From NCBI GenBank assembly GCA_026415015.1, contig JAOAHW010000047.1, positions 1-25,155 on the forward strand: a stretch of 25,155 nt of DNA, given 5' to 3'. The notes beneath the pieces were generated by a model, which saw nothing but the letters and a program-made list of their open reading frames with translations, had not been told where the DNA came from and did not search any database. Source of the stretch: Syntrophorhabdaceae bacterium (GTDB lineage Bacteria; Desulfobacterota; Syntrophorhabdia; Syntrophorhabdales; Syntrophorhabdaceae). Shown one piece after another: positions 16,473 through 24,501 of the stretch (position 1 is its first letter; each line of letters begins with the position of its first letter). The position numbers and the translations under genes are program-made.

Positions 16473-18503
16473 TCAAGCCCTCAAGTTGAAAACAGAAGGC
16501 CCTTTTTTATAAATTTTTGTATTTTCATCAAGAGGCCCTTTCTTAAAGGCATACGATGAATCGAGCATCTCCCTTATCTTTGTTGAAAGCATCTCGAGAC
16601 TACAGGGTTTTTGTACTATAATCATATTTTTATCATCATCTGGGCTATAACGAATCTTTTCAGGGTTGTTACCTGTGAGAAATATTACAGGTATATCTTG
16701 CCTGTGCATCCTTATTTCAGCAAACACTTTATTCCCGTTCATTTTTGGCATGATACAGTCAAGGATTACGAGGTCTATGTCATCTTTATTTTTCAAGAAA
16801 ACTTCAATACCCCTTAGCCCATCATTCGCTACAATGGTATTATAGCCCTGTGTTGAGAGCATCTCCCTGATTAGATTTCTTATCTCCTCATCATCCTCTA
16901 TGATTAGAATATTTTCTGTGCCCAGTACATTTTTTCCTTGAGACTCTTGTTGTTCTTCTTTAGATTTTGCCTCTATAATCCTATCTACACAGGGTATATA
17001 TATATGAAATACACTGCCCTTTCCTTTTTCACTTTCCAATTTAATGAATCCTCCATGTTGTTTTACAATACCATAAACCACCGAGAGCCCGAGACCTGTG
17101 CCATTTTGCTTTGTTGTAAAAAATGGTTCAAATATCTTATCCTGGATCGCCCTGTCTATCCCGATGCCTGTATCTTTAACAGATAAAACAATGTATTTAC
17201 CCGATATTCTATTGGCACCCAGATTACCATTGTTCACAACCACCTCTTCCTTATGAGTCCAAATAGTAATAGTTCCGCCTTCAGGCATGGATTCTCGGGC
17301 ATTTACTATGAGATTCAAAAGCACCTGGTTAAACTGGGTTACATCTATATTCACCTCTGGAAGCATTGGATCCAGGTTAAGCTTTATCTCTATGTCTTCA
17401 CCTATCATCTTCTGCAATAATTTATATAATTCTGTTATTGCCTTGTTTATATTGGCCTTTTCCAGGACAAGGGGCTGTTTTTTACTGAATACGAGCAGTT
17501 GCTTTACAAAGCCCGATGCCCTTGCCACTGCATTCTCTATGGCGTTGCAACGTTTATGGGTTTTTTCATCAAAGCTTGACGCATTCATCTTTATCAACTG
17601 GGTATTACCAAGGATAATACTCAGCATATTGTTAAAATCATGGGCAATGCCCCCTGCCAATCTCCCCAGGGTCTCCATCTTTTGTGATTCATATAGTTGT
17701 TGCTCTGTTTCTTTAGCCTTTTTCAACTTCTCTGCCAGCTCTTTCATTGCCATAAGGAGCCTTCCTGGCTCATCATTGCCTTTAATATCCATGGTTATAT
17801 GATAATCTCCTTCTGAGAGTTTTTTTGCCGCATCCACTGCCTGTTCAAGGGGTTTTTTTATGCTTCTTGTAAGGATAATAGCTGTAAATATACTGAAAAT
17901 AAAACTGCATAATGCCAGCACACAAAAAACATACAGGGTCATTTTATACTTTTTTAAGGCATTAAAATATTCCACGCTGGATGCCTCATCTTGATAAGCC
18001 ACCAGCTCCTGACACAACTGCTGTATATGCTTTATAGATGGTCTGTATGAATGTTGATATTCTTTCAAGGCAAGGGCATATCTCTTTTCAAAATGGAGAA
18101 TTGTAATATCAGTGATCTGTTGTTTTATGTAAGCAGATAAAGTTTTTAACGAATATATAATCTTCTCTCCTTTTTCGTTTTGTTCTAATTTTTCAATCTC
18201 ACTTAAGGCATTATCATACATGGCCTGGGCAGTGAGGAGCCTTATATTTTCAAGGTCCCACTGTTGGCTTGACCTACTCTGGAGAATATTATTTACCGCG
18301 TCATTCATTATGTGGACTGCATGGTCAATGGTATTGGCATATGCAACCTTTCTATTGTTGTTCTCTATAATATTACTGAGTCTTTTGATGCTGAATTGCA
18401 TATTCATTAATGCCATAACTACAACAAATAATATTGTAGCTACAAGGACTCCAAAACCAACCCCGAGCCTCGTCCCCACTGAAAGATTTCTTATATTGAT
18501 CAT
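16473..18503 (-). CDS. Membrane hybrid histidine kinase (4-helix-bundle-like sensor, HAMP, receiver)
   Basis: Inner-membrane sensor kinase of 676 residues. TM1 is about 12-36, followed by an all-helical periplasmic region of ~150 residues resembling the four-helix-bundle sensor of chemoreceptors, TM2 about 189-212, and a HAMP linker 213-265. HisKA carries H288 in GGIAHDFNNML. The HATPase has LNLIVNARESMPEGG, DTGIGID and GTGLGLS. A C-terminal receiver has phosphoacceptor D582 in LDCIMPKMNG and a QKP lysine. The ATG has a GGAG ribosome site (complement of 18511-18514). The gene starts 25 bases after pstS ends on the same strand, so the two are almost certainly co-transcribed, suggesting that the periplasmic phosphate-binding protein may inform this kinase. 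The output partner is not in the window. Confidence 0.92.
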   Translation of the reverse strand: MINIRNLSVGTRLGVGFGVLVATILFVVVMALMNMQFSIKRLSNIIENNNRKVAYANTIDHAVHIMNDAVNNILQSRSSQQWDLENIRLLTAQAMYDNALSEIEKLEQNEKGEKIIYSLKTLSAYIKQQITDITILHFEKRYALALKEYQHSYRPSIKHIQQLCQELVAYQDEASSVEYFNALKKYKMTLYVFCVLALCSFIFSIFTAIILTRSIKKPLEQAVDAAKKLSEGDYHITMDIKGNDEPGRLLMAMKELAEKLKKAKETEQQLYESQKMETLGRLAGGIAHDFNNMLSIILGNTQLIKMNASSFDEKTHKRCNAIENAVARASGFVKQLLVFSKKQPLVLEKANINKAITELYKLLQKMIGEDIEIKLNLDPMLPEVNIDVTQFNQVLLNLIVNARESMPEGGTITIWTHKEEVVVNNGNLGANRISGKYIVLSVKDTGIGIDRAIQDKIFEPFFTTKQNGTGLGLSVVYGIVKQHGGFIKLESEKGKGSVFHIYIPCVDRIIEAKSKEEQQESQGKNVLGTENILIIEDDEEIRNLIREMLSTQGYNTIVANDGLRGIEVFLKNKDDIDLVILDCIMPKMNGNKVFAEIRMHRQDIPVIFLTGNNPEKIRYSPDDDKNMIIVQKPCSLEMLSTKIREMLDSSYAFKKGPLDENTKIYKKGPSVFNLRA

Positions 18504-18528
18504 CTTTTTTCTCCGTTAATGGAAAAGG

Positions 18529-19587
18529 TTATTTAATGTGTAACAATAAAGGGTTTCCCTTGTATGTTATCTGTTCAAGGGATTTACGGGCTGTCTCTTG
18601 AATATTAGAAGGCAATGACACGTAGTGTAGCGCCTCTCCGTATTGTTGACCATCGCCTATAAGCCATTTCAACATTTTTACAAGCTCCACAGCCCTTTGG
18701 AGATCTCTTCCATAATAGCTTTGCTCTCTCAGGACAGCAATGAAGGTAAAACAACTTATAGGATACCCATCAGGGTTTATAGCCTCAATGAGGGTCGTAA
18801 GCTCTTTTTCCTGGGTATAGCCTTCTACTGCCTTTTTGATGCTCACTACAGAGGGCTCGATGAATCTCCCTGACCTGTTCATTATATGCCCTGTAGGAAG
18901 TCTATTGGCAAGGGCATATACCAGTTCTACATAACCTATGGAACCGCTTTTCTGTTTAACCAATCCTGCAACCCCTGGGTTGCCTTTTGCTTCAAGGCCA
19001 GGCAGGCCTGTAAGTATATTTTTAATACCCACATTTTTTCTCCACATCTCACTGTGTCTACTTAAAAATTCTGAAAACACATAAGTAGTTCCACTTCTAT
19101 CTAAACGTCTAACCACAGTAATAGGGAGTTCAGGCAGTTTAATATCTTTATTGATACATCTCAACTTTGGGTCATCCCATCTCGTAATCTTGCCTAAAAA
19201 AATATCTGATATTATCTCAGGGGTAAATTTAACATTTGGGTTGTCTGTAAGATTATATATAACCACCACAGCACCGATGCAGGTAGGTATATAGATCAGT
19301 TCATTAATGTTTTCAGGAAAACCATCTACCCTTATAAAATCTGTCCCTGCAAAATCTATAGTCTTTGAGCTCAACGCCTTAAGTCCTTCGCCTGAGCCTA
19401 CACCAACATAATTAATTTTGGTTTTATAGTGTTTTTGATAATGACCGAATGCCTTGAGATAAAACGGAAGTGGGAATGTTGCACCTTTACCTGTGAGTTC
19501 TATATCTTTTGCAAAACAAAGGCATGGATAAAAAATCAAAAAAAGCACAAAAGAATATATAATAGATTTTATATAACGCCCGATCAT
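18529..19587 (-). CDS. pstS: Periplasmic phosphate-binding protein PstS
   Basis: Captures inorganic phosphate in the periplasm, normally for the PstCAB ABC importer. The 352 residues start with a signal peptide (about 1-26, ...PCLCFA; no clear lipobox) and continue ELTGKGATFPLPFYLK. Phosphate-contact residues of the family are all kept: T37/F38 in GATFP, S65 in GVGSGEG, D83 in AGTD, and R161, S165, G166, T167 in RLDRSGTT. A strong ribosome site (AGGAGG, complement of 19596-19601) precedes the ATG by eight bases. No pstC, pstA, pstB or phoU is adjacent; instead a hybrid kinase follows after 25 bases. It is 109 bases downstream of the Lgt-like gene, possibly in its own transcription unit. Confidence 0.93.
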   Translation of the reverse strand: MIGRYIKSIIYSFVLFLIFYPCLCFAKDIELTGKGATFPLPFYLKAFGHYQKHYKTKINYVGVGSGEGLKALSSKTIDFAGTDFIRVDGFPENINELIYIPTCIGAVVVIYNLTDNPNVKFTPEIISDIFLGKITRWDDPKLRCINKDIKLPELPITVVRRLDRSGTTYVFSEFLSRHSEMWRKNVGIKNILTGLPGLEAKGNPGVAGLVKQKSGSIGYVELVYALANRLPTGHIMNRSGRFIEPSVVSIKKAVEGYTQEKELTTLIEAINPDGYPISCFTFIAVLREQSYYGRDLQRAVELVKMLKWLIGDGQQYGEALHYVSLPSNIQETARKSLEQITYKGNPLLLHIK

Positions 19588-19604
19588 TTATGTTACCTCC
19601 TGAA

Positions 19605-19630
19605 GACCTTCGCAATGCCTTGAAAAGGTC
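19605..19630 (-). promoter_or_regulatory. Inverted repeat in the pstS leader
   Basis: GACCTT (19605-19610) and AAGGTC (19625-19630) form a 6-bp inverted repeat around a 14-base loop, just before the pstS Shine-Dalgarno. It could be a leader hairpin or regulator site. I looked for a clear Pho box in 19588-19696 and did not find one; only the loose TATGACTTATATGAAA is present on the minus strand. Confidence 0.25.
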
Positions 19631-19696
19631 TTTCATATAAGTCATAGATAGCCTTTAAATTTTATTGAACCCTTCTATACCACTCATCAAAACCTG

Positions 19697-20767
19697 CTAT
19701 ATATTTTCCTTTGCAACATACAAATTGATATCTGATGCTGTAACAGTACTCTTTCCAAAGATAATAAATAGCGTCCACCAGAGTATATTCAAAGATAAAA
19801 GAAAAAAGGGATCCCATATGTGTATAATACCTTTTTTTAAATCCGGTAAATTAGATATTGGCTCAGGTAAAATTAAAACACTCATTAAAACATATGCCAA
19901 GCCCATAAGACTCATCACCTGATACACTGTAAACTTTGCATCACCCCTATAGTCAGCCCTTAGAAATTCAGACAGAACCCTCCAGAGTTGCACCATAATA
20001 ATAATGCCTAAAAAAGAAATGTAATAGTGGCCCTTTAGAAATAGATATGCCCCACACATTGAAGAAGAGACATAAATCAATGAGGTCAAGGCCTGGATGG
20101 GCACGAGCCTCTCGTTTTCATAGCCATGGGCATATGCAGCCTTTTTTGTTTTGCCTGTAAAGACAAAGGCATATCTTGTGAATATCCTTTTAATGATTGG
20201 TCCACAGGATTTCACAGGCCTTCCATAACAGCAACCAAAACTGATACAGGCAAGCCTTCCCATGCCCTCTCCCAAGGCATAGGCAATAACAAGGGCAGAT
20301 AGTATGGGAACCACCAGTGGTTTCTCGATCTTTAAAAAAGGCATATTTAGGCTTGTAAGCATGAGTAATATCCATGGTGCTATTATCATGCCTGTAAAAG
20401 ATGCCCCTCCTACTGTGAATGTATGTTTTTTCTTTTCTACTATTCTTGCTATTATCCTTGAGGCAGGTATGCATATTAACCCTATTGAGCCGCTTATTAA
20501 AAGGCCCACAAAAAGATTCAAATCAATGGCACCAAGGAGAAAAAAGAACAAAGAAATGGCAGAGGTATATGCTATTGCAATAAAAAGGCCATAGAAAGTT
20601 ATATTAACCCCTGACCATCTTTCATCCAGGATTTTTTTCCTTGGCAGAGAGGCAAGGATCTGCCATCTCTCATGGGGTAGATTTTTAAAGGCCCAAACTT
20701 GAACAAACAGGCAGGATAGAAAAAATAAAACAATAAATATCTCATCGGCCATTTTATTGTCTAACAC
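19697..20767 (-). CDS. Lgt-like membrane protein (divergent prolipoprotein diacylglyceryl transferase family)
   Basis: Integral membrane protein of 356 residues with about seven or eight hydrophobic segments, related to Lgt, which moves diacylglycerol from phosphatidylglycerol to lipoprotein cysteines. Family landmarks in order: TFYGLFIA (Y59-G60), GGASFTG (120-126), GMGRLACISFGCCYGRP (168-184), VPIQAL (223-228) and SEFLRADYRGD (266-276). Arginines R171 and R270 correspond to essential Lgt arginines. The conserved HGG histidine is replaced by T125, and the GNFxNxE stretch is replaced by a Cys-Cys-Tyr-Gly version, so it may not be a standard Lgt. The start is GTG 20767 or ATG 20752; neither has a good ribosome site, so coupling to psd, one base upstream, is likely. 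Lipid-linked activity fits the adjacent psd. Confidence 0.8.
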   Translation of the reverse strand: MLDNKMADEIFIVLFFLSCLFVQVWAFKNLPHERWQILASLPRKKILDERWSGVNITFYGLFIAIAYTSAISLFFFLLGAIDLNLFVGLLISGSIGLICIPASRIIARIVEKKKHTFTVGGASFTGMIIAPWILLMLTSLNMPFLKIEKPLVVPILSALVIAYALGEGMGRLACISFGCCYGRPVKSCGPIIKRIFTRYAFVFTGKTKKAAYAHGYENERLVPIQALTSLIYVSSSMCGAYLFLKGHYYISFLGIIIMVQLWRVLSEFLRADYRGDAKFTVYQVMSLMGLAYVLMSVLILPEPISNLPDLKKGIIHIWDPFFLLSLNILWWTLFIIFGKSTVTASDINLYVAKENI

Positions 20768-20768
20768 C

Positions 20769-21800
20769 CTATGAACTAATGATTTTTTTACTTGCCTTTC
20801 CTATGAGGGACCTGACCTTTACCTCTGTCTCCACAATGGGTATCCCTAAGGCCCTTGAAAAAACACTAATTACATCATCCCTTGAATTGTTCTCTATAAT
20901 ATCAGGAGAAAAGGCAACCATGTCTCTCTGGAAGAGGAGAATAACAGTTGAACTGCCGGGTCTAAAGAGACTCTTTGGCTGCCCCTTTTTCAAAAACATA
21001 TTAGGTATTATCTTTTGGGGACTATCATATCTTGTTTCGCTGTAACACTGTATTACATCACCAATAAGAAGGGCAGCAACCTCAATCATGGCAACGAGCC
21101 CAATATGGGTACCGCCTTTTACATCTGTATCAATGATGGTTATGAATCGCCTATTTTTTGAATATGGGGTGCACAGTGTCACCAGTGCCTCTGGATGACA
21201 GGATTGATAACCGCCATCTATACTATAAAAATCCCTTACAACACCCGATACAGGCATATGGTTATAGTGATATTTATCAGGGGTAAGTCTGAATACGGCA
21301 AAATCACCGCCTCTAAAGGCCTTTATCCATTTGCCTTTATTGGCACCTATTAGCTCCTTATATTGAAAAAATTTGTCCTTTATATAAAAAAGTCTTGTCT
21401 GGATAGATGAACCCACATGAACCTTAGAGTCAGCGGGCGCTACTACGCAATCCTCTCCTTCAGGCATAGGCCTTATGTCCCAGTAGCGTATCTTTCTCTC
21501 AAAGATCTTCCTGGGGGTATTGAGCAGTTTAGGCGGGTCTAAACACTCAGTATAATCTATACCCAGTTTATCCATAAAAGCCTTTGTCCTGGTTATCTTT
21601 GAACCGATAAAAGAATCATAATAGAAAAAACCAAGGATACTACACAACCTGCTGGAGTTTAACATCTTATAGATTAATGATGACCTCTCCCTTGCCCGGG
21701 AATATAAAAATCTTATTATCTTATCACCGTAAAGGATCTCACTTTTAACTTCCTGTGTATTGCGGTCTATAAACTGATGCATTGGTCTTTTTCCATTCAT
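20769..21800 (-). CDS. psd: Phosphatidylserine decarboxylase proenzyme (variant GSST site)
   Basis: Converts phosphatidylserine to phosphatidylethanolamine with a self-generated pyruvoyl group; membrane-associated. The 343 residues show the self-cleavage/catalytic triad: D124 in APADSKV, H181 in YHYNHMPVSG and a C-terminal serine motif G282-S283-S284-T285 in FRPGSSTVILLF. FRGGDFAVFRLTPDKYH is characteristic of the family. The usual cleavage motif is LGST or GGST. Here the doubled Ser leaves it open which one becomes the pyruvoyl; GSS-type sites are known in some decarboxylases. It starts inside the end of the 803-residue gene (ATGA overlap), with little ribosome site, so its translation is coupled. 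No phosphatidylserine synthase is in the window. Confidence 0.88.
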   Translation of the reverse strand: MNGKRPMHQFIDRNTQEVKSEILYGDKIIRFLYSRARERSSLIYKMLNSSRLCSILGFFYYDSFIGSKITRTKAFMDKLGIDYTECLDPPKLLNTPRKIFERKIRYWDIRPMPEGEDCVVAPADSKVHVGSSIQTRLFYIKDKFFQYKELIGANKGKWIKAFRGGDFAVFRLTPDKYHYNHMPVSGVVRDFYSIDGGYQSCHPEALVTLCTPYSKNRRFITIIDTDVKGGTHIGLVAMIEVAALLIGDVIQCYSETRYDSPQKIIPNMFLKKGQPKSLFRPGSSTVILLFQRDMVAFSPDIIENNSRDDVISVFSRALGIPIVETEVKVRSLIGKASKKIISS

Positions 21801-24208
21801 GGTGTTTTGTTTTTTGCCTCGAATTCTTTTATATCATTATGGGTGGTTAAAATAAGGAGTTGTATGAGCTTTTTTAGGTCTCTCTCTGATATGGTCTCAT
21901 CAAAGAGGTCCTTTTTTCTCTTCACCAAAAAAAGAGTAGACGATTGATCATGGAGAATAGATTGTAAAGAATCCCTGAAGATACAGCCATTACACAATAG
22001 ATGGGAGTCCATTTTCTTAAATTCATCAAGCACTACAGAGTAAGCCTCTTCAAGATGTTTTTTTCTTAAAGTATTTCTGTAGTATCTTTCTGCCTCGATA
22101 TTGAATTCATCACCAGAGACCTTAAAAGGACTTTTCTTTCCTCTCAAGATACCTTGGGTGATCTTGGCGCCGGCAGAATAGATCTCAGGATGTTCGATTC
22201 TATTTTTTAATGACAAGATAGTATCTTCAAGACCCATAATCTCCATCAAGTCCTTTGCATCATCCATTATTATTTTTAACAGGGCCTTATTGTATTCTCT
22301 GCCATAGATCCTTATGTATCCTGGATAGCGTCTGCTAAAGCGGGTGTTTGCAGTATGCTTGAGTATCTTTGCCATGAACTTATTTTGTGTGTCCTTTTCT
22401 ATATAGAATGTAGGTATCCCAATGGCAGTGCCAAAAAAAATCTGCCTGCGCTCGCTTTCTATTGTGGGGTCATCAGGGATGTGTTTATGGGTAATGCCCT
22501 CAATCAATATGTATTTATAGGCAAGGGCAGTGATGAGCACCTGTAGACTTACTGCCTCTCCCATATCATTTAAAATACTCTCAAAAAGACTGTAATAGCG
22601 TCCTTCAAAGCCTGTGAAGCCCTTTGAACTGTATTCTCTTAATCTATAGAGGAGATATAGAGACATGTTGGAGTCAAAGACCCCAAGGGTAGCCAGGTCT
22701 TTCTTGAGCCTTTTGTCATTATCCATGGTTCCATCGAGACCAGGATTCTGTTCAGTAGATAAAAGACAAACAAGGTAATCAATAAGACGAAAATCAATAA
22801 CAAAATCTCCTTTTAAACCCAAGAGAATGCTTAAAAATTTATCAAACCAGATAGGTCCAAAGGGGGTAATGGATTGACCAAAGACCTTAATATGAGCCTT
22901 TTTCTTCCATCTCCTCCATATCATACGGAGATGGGTATAATCGAGTTCATGAGGTAAAAAACCCAATGCCTTTTCTGGGTGGAAATCCCAAAAATCTATC
23001 CTGTATGGAGAGGCTGAATAGGTTCCCACAAAAAGCGGCAAAAAGTGTTCCATTATCTTTATAACAAGGTCACCAATGTATTTTTCATCTGCTTTTCCAA
23101 AGCCTGAGCAGGGATTGGCAAGAAGATTCGTAAGCTTTTTACTGCCTATACTTATATGGGTGCCGTTATTGGCAAGGGAGATATTGGATATATTGGGAAG
23201 CACTATAAGATTTCTTGTAATAATACCTGCTTCTTTTAGTTTTGATATAGTATTGAGATGGCTCCTTGAAAGAACCTGATGGCAGAGCTCCATATAATGA
23301 AATTTCTCTTCCCCTTTATCCCAGCCCGAAAGACAAGGGTTCATAAATAATTCCCTATAGGCATAATCTGAAATGATGTTGTTTAATTTTTTCTGCCTTA
23401 TAGGTGGATGGGATGAGAGATATAGATATATATGCTGGCCATGCTCATTAATACCAAACCGTTTATTTGCATACATGATAAGTAGCTGGGTTAAAAAGTA
23501 ACGCTTCAGCATCTCCCTGGCAGCACCGTAGCCTAACCCGTTTGTCCTGTCTATATGAACAGGGGCAAATGAAAGTATCTCAGGTGAGGTGTTGTCATTT
23601 ATAAAATGGGAGAGCATCCTTTTTCCTGTTGATTTTATTAAGCTTGGGACATTATCGTCACAGATAGAGACATCTGCAAGGCTCAGCTTTAGGATATAGC
23701 TTACAGGTAACCTGAGATATTCTTCTTTGTCTATCCATTTTATAAATTTATTTAGATCATTCCTTTTTCCCTCCAATGGCTTGGTTTTGTCATAGCTCAG
23801 GTCGTGTTCAAGTATTAAATCGAGTTTATGACCGAGAATCTTTCTGGGAAATCTAACCCAGCTATTTTCCCAGACCTTTTCATGATTGCTTTGGAGATAT
23901 TTGTCTAACTCTGATATGATCCTTTTTGAAGTATCACCTGATTTTATCCTTCTCGCAATGTCTTTATAATAGCTTGATTCAGCAATCTCTACAGGCAGGT
24001 CTACATTTTTACTGTCCCCTACAACAACGGTCTGGAATTCATTTTCAACGCCTGCAGTGACATCGCCAATAGAAAAAGGTATTGACTCAATAAGGCCGTC
24101 ATGGGATTTTTTATCCAAAGACATTACTGATAAAAGGTCTATTAGATATTCAGTGTCAGAAGTTGGAAGTAGTGTATATCTAAAGTTTCTTAAAGCAGGT
24201 AGCCCCAT
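21797..24208 (-). CDS. Unrecognised 803-residue protein translationally coupled to psd
   Basis: I do not recognise a family. The protein is largely soluble: no signal peptide, no convincing membrane segment, mixed helices and strands. Stretches that look conserved or functional are GDVTAGVENEFQTVVVG (48-64), HIDRTNGLGYGAAREMLKR (218-236), INEHGQHIYLYLSSHPP (253-269), NPCSGFGKADEKYIGD (365-380), RIDFWDFHPEKALGFLPHEL (403-422), FFGTAIGIPTFYIEKD (591-606), RRYPGYIRIYGREYNKALL (626-644) and a single CNGC pair (739-742). The many Gly, His, Asp and Glu in short motifs suggest an enzyme rather than a structural protein. The start ATG has a modest GGGA ribosome site. It leads the psd and Lgt-like genes, with a four-base overlap to psd, so a role in phospholipid or lipid-linked metabolism is inferred from context only. 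Confidence 0.75.
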   Translation of the reverse strand: MGLPALRNFRYTLLPTSDTEYLIDLLSVMSLDKKSHDGLIESIPFSIGDVTAGVENEFQTVVVGDSKNVDLPVEIAESSYYKDIARRIKSGDTSKRIISELDKYLQSNHEKVWENSWVRFPRKILGHKLDLILEHDLSYDKTKPLEGKRNDLNKFIKWIDKEEYLRLPVSYILKLSLADVSICDDNVPSLIKSTGKRMLSHFINDNTSPEILSFAPVHIDRTNGLGYGAAREMLKRYFLTQLLIMYANKRFGINEHGQHIYLYLSSHPPIRQKKLNNIISDYAYRELFMNPCLSGWDKGEEKFHYMELCHQVLSRSHLNTISKLKEAGIITRNLIVLPNISNISLANNGTHISIGSKKLTNLLANPCSGFGKADEKYIGDLVIKIMEHFLPLFVGTYSASPYRIDFWDFHPEKALGFLPHELDYTHLRMIWRRWKKKAHIKVFGQSITPFGPIWFDKFLSILLGLKGDFVIDFRLIDYLVCLLSTEQNPGLDGTMDNDKRLKKDLATLGVFDSNMSLYLLYRLREYSSKGFTGFEGRYYSLFESILNDMGEAVSLQVLITALAYKYILIEGITHKHIPDDPTIESERRQIFFGTAIGIPTFYIEKDTQNKFMAKILKHTANTRFSRRYPGYIRIYGREYNKALLKIIMDDAKDLMEIMGLEDTILSLKNRIEHPEIYSAGAKITQGILRGKKSPFKVSGDEFNIEAERYYRNTLRKKHLEEAYSVVLDEFKKMDSHLLCNGCIFRDSLQSILHDQSSTLFLVKRKKDLFDETISERDLKKLIQLLILTTHNDIKEFEAKNKTP

Positions 24209-24501
24209 AGAATCCCTTTATATCAAACCTTTGCTTGTTGTAGGGTAGTGTATAGACCAAGTGTTAATATTTAATTAAAAATAAATAAATTTTTCGTTAA
24301 ATCATGCCTTTTTAAAAGGCCTTAAATTGGTTTATCCAAAGGGCTATGGCTGGTCATGTCATAGGCCTTCAAACCCAAACAATATCTCTGTATAAAAAAA
24401 TCAGTGGAAAGGACTTAAATTAACCAAAATTTCAAAAAAAATTCATTTTTCTTTAACATTAACATCTTAAAATTCTGAAAATTTTCTCTGTAGAGGTGAG
24501 A
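24209..24501. promoter_or_regulatory. Divergent AT-rich intergenic region with a perfect inverted repeat
   Basis: These 293 bases separate the 803-residue gene and the HAD gene and must carry their divergent promoters. No ORF with a ribosome site or RNA gene was seen. GCCTTTT/AAAAGGC around a single T (24306-24320) is a perfect 7-bp inverted repeat, a possible operator. TAACAT occurs twice in tandem at 24454-24465, before the HAD gene. No sigma-70 or sigma-54 element is convincing by eye. Confidence 0.4.

Noticed and set aside
17287..17802. 171-codon plus-strand open frame
   Set aside because: Lies wholly over the HisKA/HATPase part of the minus-strand kinase; no ribosome site and no recognisable motif.
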